Source of the DNA: Hyphomonas sp.
Lineage (GTDB): Bacteria > Pseudomonadota > Alphaproteobacteria > Caulobacterales > Hyphomonadaceae
Reading direction: 5' to 3'
NCBI GenBank assembly: GCA_016124495.1
Contig: WGNP01000003.1
Coordinates: 310,001-374,000 of the forward strand
Length of the DNA: 64,000 nucleotides
Shown: positions 1 to 9,997 of the stretch, one piece after another
Layout: the number at the start of each line of letters is the position of its first letter
Position numbering within the stretch: the first letter of the stretch is position 1
Notes under the pieces: model-generated
The model's database searches: none
Seen by the model: only the letters and a program-made list of their open reading frames with translations
Told to the model about the DNA's origin: nothing
Program-made: the position numbers and the translations under genes

Positions 1-230
1 ATTATGGCGTCACCTTCCCGCTGACGAAGAAATATGCCGTCAAGGGCGCCTCGCAGCACCCCTTCTATGCCGGCGCCGTTGCCACGCTGGGCAAGGAGGC
101 GGAGCCCGGCTGGAACTTCCACAAGATCCTGGTCAAGGGCGACGGCACCCCGATCAAGGCCTACAATTCCAAGGTCAAGCCGGACGACAAGGCGCTGCTC
201 GCAGACATCGAGGCGGCTCTCAAGGGCTGA
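1..230 (+). CDS. Glutathione peroxidase, C-terminal part (5' truncated by window)
   Basis: Frame 3 reads YGVTFPLTKKYAVKGASQHPFY...GWNFHKILVKGDGTPIKAYNSKVKPDD...ALKG*; GPx-type WNFxKxLV motif. Confidence 0.8.
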   Translation, partial: YGVTFPLTKKYAVKGASQHPFYAGAVATLGKEAEPGWNFHKILVKGDGTPIKAYNSKVKPDDKALLADIEAALKG

Positions 231-317
231 GCCGCGCGTCACCTTGACGAACCCGCCCAGGCAGCGCCTAAGTCTGGTTACGGCACTTGCACATAAACTT
301 CAGGAAGGAATGCCCCC

Positions 318-1499
318 ATGTCTGAGAAAGATCCGGTTGTCATCGTTGGTATGGCGCGCACCCCGATGGGCGGCCTTCTGGGCGACCTTGCAGGCTTTTC
401 GGCCAACGAACTCGGCGCCATGGCCATCAGGGCGGCCGTCGCCGAAGCCGGGCTGAAGCCGGGCGAAGCCAATGAAGTGATCATGGGCAACTGCCTCCCC
501 GCTGGTCAGGGCCAGGCGCCTGCCCGTCAGGCCGGCATCAAGTCCGGCGAAGACAAGGGCCTCGAGGCCACCACCATCAACAAGATGTGTGGCTCGGGCA
601 TGCAGGCGGCCGTGATGGGCCGCAACGCGATTCTGGCGGGCGACGCGAACATCGTCATCGTCGGCGGTATGGAATCGATGACCAACGCCCCGCACCTGAT
701 CAACGTGCGCAAGGGCCACAAGTATGGCACGATGGGCGCCGAGGACCACATGGCGCTCGACGGCCTGACCGATGCCTATGCCAAGGGCCCGATGGGCTTG
801 TTCGCCGACAAGATTGCCGGTGAGTATCAGTTCACCCGCGAGCAGCAGGACGCCTACGCCCTCGAGACGCTGACCCGCGCGCAGAACGCCACCAGGAACG
901 GCAAGTTCAAACGCGAGATCACGCCGATCACGGTGAAGGGCAAGAAGGGCGACACGATCATCGATACAGATGAGCTGCCGCGCACCGCAATGCCGGAAAA
1001 GATCCCGACGCTGAAGCCAGCCTTCTCGAAAGACGGAACAGTCACCGCCGCCAACGCTTCGGCGATTTCCGACGGCGCAGCCGCCCTCGTGCTGATGCGC
1101 GAGTCCGAAGCCAGGAAGCGCGGCCTGAAACCGCTCGCCCGCATCGTCGCCTCTTCGAGCCACGCTCATGAGCCGGAATATTTCACCACGGCCCCAGTGC
1201 CCGCGATGAAGAAGACGCTCGCGAAAGCCGGATGGAAAATCGAGGACGTCGATCTCTGGGAGGTCAACGAGGCCTTCGCAGTCGTCCCGATGATCGCGAT
1301 GAAAGAGCTCGGCATCAGCCATGACCGGGTCAACGTGAATGGCGGCGCCTGCGCCATGGGCCACCCGATTGGGGCGTCCGGCGCCCGCGTGCTGATCACG
1401 CTGATTGCAGCGATGGAAGACCGCGGCGCCAAGAAGGGCATGGCCTCGCTGTGCATCGGCGGCGGCGAAGGCATCGCCATGGCCGTCGAGCGCATCTGA
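318..1499 (+). CDS. Acetyl-CoA acetyltransferase (thiolase)
   Basis: 393 aa; NKMCGSGMQA active-site Cys, NVNGGACAMGHPIGASGAR, CIGGGEG. Confidence 0.95.
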   Translation: MSEKDPVVIVGMARTPMGGLLGDLAGFSANELGAMAIRAAVAEAGLKPGEANEVIMGNCLPAGQGQAPARQAGIKSGEDKGLEATTINKMCGSGMQAAVMGRNAILAGDANIVIVGGMESMTNAPHLINVRKGHKYGTMGAEDHMALDGLTDAYAKGPMGLFADKIAGEYQFTREQQDAYALETLTRAQNATRNGKFKREITPITVKGKKGDTIIDTDELPRTAMPEKIPTLKPAFSKDGTVTAANASAISDGAAALVLMRESEARKRGLKPLARIVASSSHAHEPEYFTTAPVPAMKKTLAKAGWKIEDVDLWEVNEAFAVVPMIAMKELGISHDRVNVNGGACAMGHPIGASGARVLITLIAAMEDRGAKKGMASLCIGGGEGIAMAVERI

Positions 1500-1528
1500 A
1501 CCTCGCGTCGCCCAAAAGGCTGAAACCC

Positions 1529-1570
1529 GGCCCGGACGATGCGAAACGGCATCGTCCGGGCTTTTTTTTT
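1529..1570 (+). terminator. Rho-independent terminator after thiolase
   Basis: cccggacgatgc-N6-gcatcgtccggg 12-bp perfect stem followed by a run of T. Confidence 0.92.
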
Positions 1571-1584
1571 CAGGGGTGCGAGCC

Positions 1585-2205
1585 ATGCCTCTCAAGAACC
1601 ACGTTGATCCGTCTGGCGAGCTGCATGCTGTGCCTGATCGCGGCTTGTTCATGGAAATCCGGGGCGGCTGTTTCCACCGCGAGGACCGGACGCTGAAGGA
1701 CCGGCACTGGACTGGCAAACGGTGGATCCTCTGCGTAGCGAGCTTCAAGGATCGCAAGCGCGCCCTGATGCAGCCAGGGCGTCATACTAAGCTGTTTTTC
1801 CTGAATGAAGCGACCGTACTGGCGGCCGGGCACCGGCCGCCTTTCGGACGCCGCCGCGCCGAAGCAAGCGCCTTCCGCGACGGCGTCATCATTATCGGAA
1901 ACCTGCAGGCCGGAGAGACGACCGACCAGCTGGACGCACTTGCCGGAGGCGAGATTCAGACGGTACTGAGCGGCGCCCCGCAGCGCGGGATCGTGGCGCC
2001 CTCTGCCCTGCCCGACGGCGCGATGTATGTGACCGGCGGCGCGGCCTCCCTCAAGCACGACGGCGCAGCGAGGGCCCGGTCGTTCAAGGTATATGGCGCG
2101 CGCCAGCCCCTGCATGTCTCCGGCGAGCGCCTCACACCACATATCACCTGCGAAATGCTCCGCACAGGCTATAGACCCATCCTCCACCCCTCGGTGACCG
2201 CATGA
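1585..2205 (+). CDS. Conserved hypothetical protein (RWILCVASFKDRKR..LFFLNEATVLAAGHRP / GYRPILHPS family)
   Basis: Internal ATG of ORF 1405..2205; protein-like composition; recognised alphaproteobacterial motifs LFFLxExTxLAAGHRP and GYRPxLHPS. Confidence 0.75.
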   Translation: MPLKNHVDPSGELHAVPDRGLFMEIRGGCFHREDRTLKDRHWTGKRWILCVASFKDRKRALMQPGRHTKLFFLNEATVLAAGHRPPFGRRRAEASAFRDGVIIIGNLQAGETTDQLDALAGGEIQTVLSGAPQRGIVAPSALPDGAMYVTGGAASLKHDGAARARSFKVYGARQPLHVSGERLTPHITCEMLRTGYRPILHPSVTA

Positions 2206-3287
2206 CCCTTCCGCCTACAGAAGAAGATATTGTCGCCCATTTCCGCGAGCAGGCCGTGTTCTGCCGCGGGCTCGGGTCTGCATTCATGGAGCAGCTCTGC
2301 GAAATGATGGCGGATGACATCGAGGCGGGCGGGCCTGTGGCGGCGCTGGTGGCGGGCTGGCCGACCAATCCGAGGCGGGATGCCTTGTCGCTGCGCATTG
2401 CGGGCTACCTGCATCACAGCGTGCTGACCGGCGCTGCAAAAGATCTGGCTGCGGCCTATCCGGGAGGCGACAAATCATGGACGATGGCCGGGATCTGGCC
2501 GCTGGCGCGGAACTGGCTGTCGGGAACGCAGTCCGGGGCCAGGGTGTTCCTGAAATCTCCTCCGCAGACGAACGAAGTGCGCCGCTCGGTTGCACTCCTC
2601 CCCGGCTTCCTGAATCTGGCAGCTCGGTTCCCAATGCCGATGCATCTACTGGAGCTCGGCGCCAGCGCCGGGCTGAACCAGAACTGGGACAGGTTCGGCT
2701 ATCGCACGGCCACATGGTCTCTTCCGGGCACGAGCCGGGTGGAGATCGAGACCGACTGGAACGCTCCGCCGCCGGAGCATCTGGAGGCGCGGCCGCAGGT
2801 CGCCTCACGCGCGGCGTGCGACCAGAATCCGATTGACGTGTCCGATCCTGAAACGGCGCTGCGCCTCAAATCCTATATCTGGCCGGACCAGCCCGGGCGC
2901 CTCGCCCGGATCGACGCGGCGATTGCGCTCGCACTAGAGACCGGCGTGAGGGTGGACAAGGCGGACGCCGCCGACTGGCTGAAAGCGAAACTGGCGGCGC
3001 GGCCGGAAACCGGGCTGACCGTGATCTACCACTCGGTGTTCCTGCAATATCCGCCGGCGGACGTTCGCCGGGCGCTGCTCGCCATGATGGAAGAGGCGGG
3101 CGCTGAAGCGATGCCCTGGCGGCCGCTCGCCTGGCTGTGTTTCGAACCCGGCGCCTTCTTTCAGGGGCCGGACCAGACCGGCATCAATCCGAATGATTTC
3201 ATCACCTACCTGAAGGTGTGGCCCGGCGGCGAAGATCACCGGATTCTACGGTCGGACGGGCATGTGACGCGCGTCCTGGCAATCTGA
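2202..3287 (+). CDS. DUF2332 family protein
   Basis: 361 aa; FREQAVFCRGLGSAFMEQLCEMMADDI, LLELGASAGLNQNWDRFGY; overlaps the upstream stop. Confidence 0.85.
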   Translation: MTLPPTEEDIVAHFREQAVFCRGLGSAFMEQLCEMMADDIEAGGPVAALVAGWPTNPRRDALSLRIAGYLHHSVLTGAAKDLAAAYPGGDKSWTMAGIWPLARNWLSGTQSGARVFLKSPPQTNEVRRSVALLPGFLNLAARFPMPMHLLELGASAGLNQNWDRFGYRTATWSLPGTSRVEIETDWNAPPPEHLEARPQVASRAACDQNPIDVSDPETALRLKSYIWPDQPGRLARIDAAIALALETGVRVDKADAADWLKAKLAARPETGLTVIYHSVFLQYPPADVRRALLAMMEEAGAEAMPWRPLAWLCFEPGAFFQGPDQTGINPNDFITYLKVWPGGEDHRILRSDGHVTRVLAI

Positions 3288-3368
3288 TCCCGTCTCGGAC
3301 GTCAGATTTCTGATCCCTTCCCGCGCGATTCGGAGTATGATGCCGCCGAGGCAAATCGGGCGGGGCAC

Positions 3369-4262
3369 ATGACGGACTATTTCCAACTGCCGCCACCGCA
3401 GCAGAAGAAGCGCAGCCTGGCCTGGCTGTACCTGCTGCTGTTGCTACTGTTCCTGCTGGGGCTGTGGGCGACCTGGTGGTCGCTGAGGCTTCAGCCGGGC
3501 GAGATCGGCGAGGATCCGATGCTGACCGCCACCGCGCTGCCCGCCGCGCCGCTGGTGCGGATGGTGCCGCCCGCGCCCGAGCCTGTGCCAGGGCCCGTTG
3601 TGACTGCGCAAGCTGAGCCAGAGGCGCCGGTTGTTGAACCAACACCTGAAGACGCGGCCGAGCCAGAGCCGCCGCCGCCATTGTTCTCCGATGTCCGCTG
3701 GCGCGAGACGGCGCGCTTCACCGGAACTGACGCGGCCGCGCGTACCGCGGACTTCACCGCTTATGTGCTGGTTGGTGACGAGACCTGGACCTACGCGCGG
3801 GCCGACGCAATCTTTGCGGCAGGCCTCAGCGAGCCGGTCGAAACCGCCTTCGAGAAACTCGAGCTGGGCGCCGGCATCTGCGACCTGACAGGGGTGATCG
3901 CAGTGGGCGCGGCCTCGGTCGAGGGCACATCTGTGCAGAACACGTTCCTGTCTTTCACGCGCGGGCATGCCCTGCGCGCCGCCATCGGCGCCAACCTGCC
4001 TTGCGAGGCTGGCACCTTGCGCACCGGTGTGCTGGACCTCGGCTACAGCCGCGCGGAGGTGACCTGCCCCCCCGGCGAAAAGCTCTGTCCCGCGCTCACC
4101 GCGCCGCAGCGTCCCATCGCCATGATCCTGGCGGATGCGGAAGATCCGAAGACGGACATCGGGCAGGCCCTGCAAACCGGCATCGCGGCGCATGAGGCCG
4201 CAGGCGCAAATGTGCTGCCGGGCGTGAAAGTGTCCGACTATTCAGCGTTCGACCTGCGCTGA
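3369..4262 (+). CDS. Hypothetical protein with N-terminal TM segment and Pro/Ala-rich linker
   Basis: 297 aa; LAWLYLLLLLLFLLGLWATWW TM helix; no competing gene. Confidence 0.75.
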   Translation: MTDYFQLPPPQQKKRSLAWLYLLLLLLFLLGLWATWWSLRLQPGEIGEDPMLTATALPAAPLVRMVPPAPEPVPGPVVTAQAEPEAPVVEPTPEDAAEPEPPPPLFSDVRWRETARFTGTDAAARTADFTAYVLVGDETWTYARADAIFAAGLSEPVETAFEKLELGAGICDLTGVIAVGAASVEGTSVQNTFLSFTRGHALRAAIGANLPCEAGTLRTGVLDLGYSRAEVTCPPGEKLCPALTAPQRPIAMILADAEDPKTDIGQALQTGIAAHEAAGANVLPGVKVSDYSAFDLR

Positions 4263-5414
4263 ACCGTCCCATTCAACTGCGCCGCTCACGTGGCGGAGGA
4301 GCAATTCGGTCAGTTCACGGACGGCTTTCTCGGCCTTCGGGTTGTACTGGTTGGTGTTGACGATGATCACGGCGCCGTGGTCCGGCGCCAGCACGACCTG
4401 TGACAGCCAGACCGTGTTCGATCCGGCATGCATGTAGATGCGGCCAGCCTCATCATGCATGGAATTCGCCCAGCCGAGGCCATAGTCAGACGCTTGATCC
4501 GGATAGGGTGTCAGGAGCTTCTTGCGTATAGCCTCCGGCAAGGCGCGCGGCCCTTCAAGGAAAGACAAGAGCATCAGCGCATGGCCGCGCAGGCTGTAAT
4601 GGGCGGTGCCGGCAGGCCCGAGCGCCGCCGGATTGTCCGCGCCCGCGCCTCGCCCCTGCGCCGTCACGCCGAAACCGAAAAGTCCCGGTGCATGGCCTTC
4701 GATGCCGCTGCGTGGCGGCCCGAACCCGAAGCCCAGACCCGCGCCCGCAGGTGCCTTGGCAATCACGTATTCGCGCATCAGCAATTCGTAGCTTTTGGCT
4801 TCCAGCGACGGCGTGCCGGCGGCGAGGCGTTCGATGGCGCCGCCCGCAAGGATGTATCCGAGGTTTGAATAGGTGAACTCGCCTGGCTTGCCGGCGGGCG
4901 GCGCCGTCAGGACGGTGCGGGCGAGATTTGCGCGCTGCACCGGCAGGCTCTGCTTGCTGGCCTTGCTGCCCAGCATCCAGGCCAGCGATGCATTCGGCGC
5001 GGCGCCGGAGCGATGCGAGAGAAGATCCTCGATCGTGACCTTGCGCCAGCCCGCATCCATTTCGGCCGCCAAAGCCGGGAAAAGTTCCGGCAGGGTGGCG
5101 CCCCAGTCTGCATGCCCGGCCTCGACAAGGCGGGCATAAAGCAGCGCCGTGAGCATCTTGGTGTTCGAGCCGATATGCCAGGCGTCGGAGGGTTGCACGG
5201 GCTCTGCCCGGCCCTTCGCGCGCTCGCCCGATACCGCCAACGCCACCACCCCGGCTTCCGACGTGGCCACCACTGCGCCCATCGCAACCAGTCCGTAGTC
5301 CGTCCGTACCCGGTCGACTTGTGCTTGCAGGTCCAACTTCGGCGGCTCCGGAAAGGCGGGCGAAACCAGCAAGATCAAGGCCGAAAGCACTGTGGCTACG
5401 CGGCGGGCGGGCAC
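4242..5414 (-). CDS. Serine hydrolase / beta-lactamase-related (class C-like)
   Basis: 390 aa; signal peptide; HIGSNTKMLTALL (SxxK), FTYSNLGYILAGGAIE (YxN), HAGSN. Confidence 0.9.
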   Translation of the reverse strand: MPARRVATVLSALILLVSPAFPEPPKLDLQAQVDRVRTDYGLVAMGAVVATSEAGVVALAVSGERAKGRAEPVQPSDAWHIGSNTKMLTALLYARLVEAGHADWGATLPELFPALAAEMDAGWRKVTIEDLLSHRSGAAPNASLAWMLGSKASKQSLPVQRANLARTVLTAPPAGKPGEFTYSNLGYILAGGAIERLAAGTPSLEAKSYELLMREYVIAKAPAGAGLGFGFGPPRSGIEGHAPGLFGFGVTAQGRGAGADNPAALGPAGTAHYSLRGHALMLLSFLEGPRALPEAIRKKLLTPYPDQASDYGLGWANSMHDEAGRIYMHAGSNTVWLSQVVLAPDHGAVIIVNTNQYNPKAEKAVRELTELLLRHVSGAVEWDGSAQVER

Positions 5415-5417
5415 GTT

Positions 5418-5924
5418 CTAGTCCGTAACCTTGGTCGTCTGGCGCACCAGGCCGAGCGGCAAGGCCGTCGTGCGCTTGGCAACGCGGATGACGATCCGCG
5501 ACTGGACATCCGAGACCAGCTTCGAGCCCAGCAGCTTGTCGCGCAGGAAGTTGTCGTAGGCGTGCATGTCAGTCGTCACGATGTGCAGCATATAGTCGAC
5601 CGCGCCGGTCACCGTCATGCATTCGATCACTTCCGGCCAGGCCTGAACCATCGTCTCGAAGGATTCGAGATTTTCGCGGCTGGGCAGCGCAAGCTTGGCG
5701 CTGGCGATGACTTCAAAGTCGAGGCCGAGGGCGTGGTTATTGATCAGCGTCACGCGGCCAAGGATGAAACCGGCCTCTTCCATCCGTTTGATGCGCCGCC
5801 AGCAGGGCGACGAAGACAGGCCCACGCGCTCGGCAATCTCGGCGACGGACAGGCTCGCATCACGCTGGATCAGGTCCAGGATACGGGCGTCAACGCTGTC
5901 TAATTCTTGGGACAATTTCCCCAC
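5418..5924 (-). CDS. Lrp/AsnC family transcriptional regulator
   Basis: 168 aa; LDSVDARILDLIQRDASLSVAEIAERVGLSSSPCWRRIKRMEEAGFI. Confidence 0.95.
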   Translation of the reverse strand: MGKLSQELDSVDARILDLIQRDASLSVAEIAERVGLSSSPCWRRIKRMEEAGFILGRVTLINNHALGLDFEVIASAKLALPSRENLESFETMVQAWPEVIECMTVTGAVDYMLHIVTTDMHAYDNFLRDKLLGSKLVSDVQSRIVIRVAKRTTALPLGLVRQTTKVTD

Positions 5925-5948
5925 ATCCCCTTAGTTTTGGAAAATTTA

Positions 5949-5964
5949 TTGCTTAAATTAGCAA
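5949..5964. promoter_or_regulatory. Candidate Lrp-type operator (TTGCTTAAATTAGCAA)
   Basis: Inverted arms ttgct/agcaa around an A/T centre in the AT-rich divergent intergenic region next to the Lrp gene. Confidence 0.4.
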
Positions 5965-6042
5965 AACTTGCGCAAGATAGGCAAGCATTTTCACGCGATT
6001 CGGCCAATAATCTGCCGGGACCGGAATCGAGGATGCGCGTTC

Positions 6043-9000
6043 ATGAAACACCGCGAAGTCACGCTGGACGACAAATACGATCTTGTCGAGGGCAAGGCTT
6101 ACATGACCGGCATCCAGGCGCTGGTGCGCCTGCCGCTGGACCGCAAGCGGATGGACCGCGCCGCCGGGCACAATACGGGCGGCTTCATCTCCGGCTATCG
6201 CGGCTCACCGCTCGGCGGCTATGACCAGCAGCTGCGCGCGGTGCAAAAACGTCTCGACGCGCATGACATTAAGTTCTGGGAAGGCCTGAACGAAGACCTG
6301 GGCGCGACCGCCGTCTGGGGCTCGCAGCAGCTCGGCCTGTTTCCCGGCGCGAAGTTCGATGGCCTGTTCGGCATCTGGTACGGCAAGGCCCCCGGCGTCG
6401 ACCGGACGGGTGATGTCTTCAAACACGCCAACGCTGCCGGAACGTCCGCCCTCGGAGGGGTTCTCGCCGTGATCGGCGACGACCATAGCTGCAAGTCTTC
6501 CACCCTGCCCTCGCAGTCCGAATACGCGATGCAGGATGCCGAGATCCCGACGCTCAATCCCGCCTCGATCCAGGACGTGCTCGACTACGGCATCCATGGT
6601 TGGGAGATGAGCCGTTTCTCTGGCGCCTGGACGGGCCTTGTCGCGCTCGCCGACACGATGGATTCCGGCGCGGTGGTCAATATTGATCTGGCCCGCTTCG
6701 CCATCCTGCGCCCGAACTTTACGCTGCCGGAAGACGGCGTGCACATGCGCCGGGGCGATGTGCCGCTGAACAAGGAAGCTCGCCTGCGTCAGATCAAGCT
6801 GCCCGCCGCGCAGGCCTATGTTCGCGCCAACCGGCTGGACCATGTGATCCTGGCTTCGCCGAAACCCCGCCTGGGCCTGATCGTCACCGGACAGGCCGCA
6901 CGCGACGTGTTCGAAGCGCTCGCCGCCCTCGGCCTCAGCCCACAGGAAGCCGGCGCGCTGGGGCTCAGTGTCTACAAGGTGGCCATGCCCTGGCCGCTGG
7001 AGCCGCAGGGCGTTCGCGAATTCTGCGCCGGCCTCGAACGCGTAATCGTGATCGAACACAAGCGTCCGATGATCGAAGCGCAGCTGAAGGCCGCGCTGTA
7101 TGATCTGCCCGGCAGCCGCCGACCGATCATCGAAGGCAAGAGGGATTCGAACGGTGCGCAGCTCTTGTCCGATATTGCCTCGCTGACGATCCCGGAAATC
7201 GCTAATGCGCTGATGCACGCCCTGCCACCTGGCTGGGACACCTCGCGCGCTGCGGCCTACTTCGACCGCGTCGGCCGCGCCTCGGAGGCGGCCCGCACGA
7301 ATGCGTCGCCGACCGTTCGCTCGCCGCATTTCTGCTCCGGCTGTCCGCACAATACCTCTACCGTGGTGCCGGAAGGCAGCCGCGCGCTTGCCGGTATCGG
7401 TTGCCATTACATGGCGAACTTCATGCCGGACCGGAAGACCGACATGACGAGCCAGATGGGCGGCGAAGGCATAGGCTGGGTCGGCCAGCACTGGGCAACA
7501 GACGAGAACCATGTGTTCGTGAACCTGGGCGACGGCACCTATTCCCACTCAGGCAGTCTCGCGATCCGGGCCGCGGTGACCTCCGGCGCGAACATGACTT
7601 ACAAGATCCTCTACAATGACGCGGTCGCGATGACCGGCGGCCAGCATGTAGAGTCTGGCCAGACGCCCGCGATGATCGCCCAGCAGGTCGAAGCCGAGGG
7701 TGTGAAAACCATCCGTATCGTGACGGAAGACCCCACCCGATATGCCGGCGTGCGCGACCTGCCCCGCAGCGTGACGATCCACCACCGCGACGACCTCGAA
7801 GACGTCCAGATGAAACTGCGTGAGACGCCCGGCGTCTCGGTGATCATATATGACCAGATGTGCGCCACCGAGAAACGCCGCCGCTCCAAGCGCGGCATGA
7901 TCAAGCCGGACCGTGTGCGTACGATCATCAACACCGAAGTCTGCGAAGGCTGCGGTGACTGTTCGGTGAAGTCCAACTGCCTGTCGGTCGAGCCGATCGA
8001 GACGGAGCTTGGCCGCAAGCGACGCATCAACCAGTCGACCTGCAACACCGACCTCTCCTGCCTGAAAGGTTTCTGCCCGAGCTTTGTGACCATCCAGGAC
8101 GGCGAGCCGGCCTGGGAGGCGCAGCCGCGCCAGGCCTTCAACGCAGACGGCCTGCCCTTGCCGGAGACCCCAAGCCTGGCGCAGCCCTGGAACATCCTGT
8201 TCACCGGCGTGGGCGGCACAGGTGTCACGACGGTTGCCGCCGTGCTGGCTATGGCTGCACATGTGGACGGCAACGCCGCCTCTTCGCTCGACATGACCGG
8301 CCTTGCGCAAAAAGGTGGCCCGGTGCTCAGCCACATCCGCTTTGCGCGCGAGCCCGAACTGATTTCCACCGGCCGCGTGCCGCCCGCCAGCGCTGATTGC
8401 GTCATCGCCTGCGATCTCGTTGTGGCGGCCGGCGGCGACGCCTTGAACCTGATGGATCCAGGCCGCACTGCTGCTTTTGCCAACTCAGACGTAACGCCGA
8501 CTTCGGAATTCATCCGTAGCCGGTCGAAACGCTTCGAAAGCGAACTGCTGTCAGCGCGCGTGAAGCGGCAAGCGGCAGAGTTCGGCGCATTCGATGCCGA
8601 GGCCCTCGCGGTCGGCTACCTGCACGAGGCGATCTACACCAACATGATCATGGCGGGTTACGCGTGGCAGAAAGGCAAGGTGCCGGTTTCACTGCGCGGG
8701 CTCTACCGCGCGATCCGCCTCAACGCCACCAAGGTCGAGGACAACATGGCGGCATTCAACATCGGCCGCATCGCGGCTGCGGCGCCGCAGCGCCTGGTTG
8801 CGCAGTCTGATCCGCGCGGGCATGTCGAGGAGAAGACGCTTGATGTCTTGATCGAGGACCGCGCCGCGCGCCTCACCGCCTACCAGAACGCGGACTATGC
8901 GGCGCACTACCGTGCCGTGGTTGCGCAAGTCCGCGACGCCGAAGAGAAAGCCGGGCTTGGCGAGAATCTCACGCGCGCTGCGGCGACCTATGCCTACAAG

Positions 9001-9504
9001 CTGATGGCCTACAAGGACGAGTATGAAGTCGCCCGTCTCTATACGGATGGAAAGTTCGCTCAGCAGCTGGCCAGCCAGTTCAGGGGCGGAAAGTTGCGCT
9101 TCTGGCTGGCTCCGCCGATCCTATCGAAGAAGGATAGCCATGGCCATCTGGAGAAAAAGCATTTCGGGCCGTGGATGATGACTGGTTTCAAGCTGCTGGC
9201 AAGGTTCAAAGGCCTGCGCGGCACGAAGCTGGACCTCTTCGGCTATACTGAGGAACGCAAGATGGAGCGCGCCCTGCGCGACGCCTATCTTGAGAACCTG
9301 GGCCGCATCGCGCGCGAACTGACCGCCAGCAACCATGCCCTCGCGGTCGAGATCGCCAAGGTTCCGGACGAAATCCGCGGCTTCGGCCATGTGAAGGAAG
9401 CCGCCGCCGAGAAAGCGAAAACGACGCAAGCCGCTCTCTGGGCGGGTTGGCCGATGGGCAAGCTTCCGAAGGCAAAGACCTCGCTGATTCCAGCCGCAGA
9501 GTAG
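6043..9504 (+). CDS. Indolepyruvate:ferredoxin oxidoreductase family protein (fused IorA-IorB type)
   Basis: ~1153 aa from the ATG at 6043; FCSGCPHNTST, ThDP region GDGTYSHSGSLAIR, CEGCGDCSVKSNC Fe-S motif, FTGVGGTGVTTVAAVL. Confidence 0.93.
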   Translation: MKHREVTLDDKYDLVEGKAYMTGIQALVRLPLDRKRMDRAAGHNTGGFISGYRGSPLGGYDQQLRAVQKRLDAHDIKFWEGLNEDLGATAVWGSQQLGLFPGAKFDGLFGIWYGKAPGVDRTGDVFKHANAAGTSALGGVLAVIGDDHSCKSSTLPSQSEYAMQDAEIPTLNPASIQDVLDYGIHGWEMSRFSGAWTGLVALADTMDSGAVVNIDLARFAILRPNFTLPEDGVHMRRGDVPLNKEARLRQIKLPAAQAYVRANRLDHVILASPKPRLGLIVTGQAARDVFEALAALGLSPQEAGALGLSVYKVAMPWPLEPQGVREFCAGLERVIVIEHKRPMIEAQLKAALYDLPGSRRPIIEGKRDSNGAQLLSDIASLTIPEIANALMHALPPGWDTSRAAAYFDRVGRASEAARTNASPTVRSPHFCSGCPHNTSTVVPEGSRALAGIGCHYMANFMPDRKTDMTSQMGGEGIGWVGQHWATDENHVFVNLGDGTYSHSGSLAIRAAVTSGANMTYKILYNDAVAMTGGQHVESGQTPAMIAQQVEAEGVKTIRIVTEDPTRYAGVRDLPRSVTIHHRDDLEDVQMKLRETPGVSVIIYDQMCATEKRRRSKRGMIKPDRVRTIINTEVCEGCGDCSVKSNCLSVEPIETELGRKRRINQSTCNTDLSCLKGFCPSFVTIQDGEPAWEAQPRQAFNADGLPLPETPSLAQPWNILFTGVGGTGVTTVAAVLAMAAHVDGNAASSLDMTGLAQKGGPVLSHIRFAREPELISTGRVPPASADCVIACDLVVAAGGDALNLMDPGRTAAFANSDVTPTSEFIRSRSKRFESELLSARVKRQAAEFGAFDAEALAVGYLHEAIYTNMIMAGYAWQKGKVPVSLRGLYRAIRLNATKVEDNMAAFNIGRIAAAAPQRLVAQSDPRGHVEEKTLDVLIEDRAARLTAYQNADYAAHYRAVVAQVRDAEEKAGLGENLTRAAATYAYKLMAYKDEYEVARLYTDGKFAQQLASQFRGGKLRFWLAPPILSKKDSHGHLEKKHFGPWMMTGFKLLARFKGLRGTKLDLFGYTEERKMERALRDAYLENLGRIARELTASNHALAVEIAKVPDEIRGFGHVKEAAAEKAKTTQAALWAGWPMGKLPKAKTSLIPAAE

Positions 9505-9525
9505 AGCAGTCTTCCCCGGTCACTG

Positions 9526-9566
9526 GCCCCGGATGCGCCTATCGGCTTGCCGGGGCGCTTTCTTTT
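9526..9566 (+). terminator. Probable terminator downstream of the indolepyruvate oxidoreductase
   Basis: gccccgg...ccggggc stem followed by gctttctttt. Confidence 0.6.
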
Positions 9567-9571
9567 CGGGG

Positions 9572-9907
9572 TCAGTCGACCGAGGCAGCTTCCATGTCGA
9601 GCAGCTTGCATTTCCAGTTCATCTTGTTGATCTCGTTGATCTCGCGCTTGATATACATAGCTTTGACGACCCGATCCCTGACGCGCTCGCCCTGGACCTT
9701 CCTGCAGGTCACCGTGAAGCGGACTATTTTATGCCGCCGAGAGAAAGCTTCGCCGGTCGCCCGCCTGGCCGCGGCGCCGACCATCACAACACCCTTTGCG
9801 GCCGCCCCCAGCGCATCACCGGCAAGCCCGATCGGCACGGTCATGATACCAGTGGCAAGGTATCCGCTGAGCGGCAGGGCGCTTAGAGCGACGGGTCCGA
9901 AGCTCAT
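9572..9907 (-). CDS. Hypothetical small protein
   Basis: 111 aa ORF with low-GC, protein-like codons (KIVRFTVTCRKVQGERV..INEINKMNWKCKLLDME); no competing ORF. Confidence 0.55.
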   Translation of the reverse strand: MSFGPVALSALPLSGYLATGIMTVPIGLAGDALGAAAKGVVMVGAAARRATGEAFSRRHKIVRFTVTCRKVQGERVRDRVVKAMYIKREINEINKMNWKCKLLDMEAASVD

Positions 9908-9997
9908 TGAACGCTTGGCGAGCCTTTTCCCGAAAGTTGCAGCGTCACACCCGCATCTGACCGGATATGCAGCGTAACATTCTTTGTTGTCTCAGGC

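Noticed and set aside
300-1757. 485-aa minus-strand ORF
   Set aside because: Fully antisense to the thiolase; no recognisable motif.
1570-2187. Minus-strand ORF of 205 aa
   Set aside because: The opposite strand (1585..2205) carries recognisable conserved motifs and overlaps the next gene in operon fashion, so the plus strand is coding.
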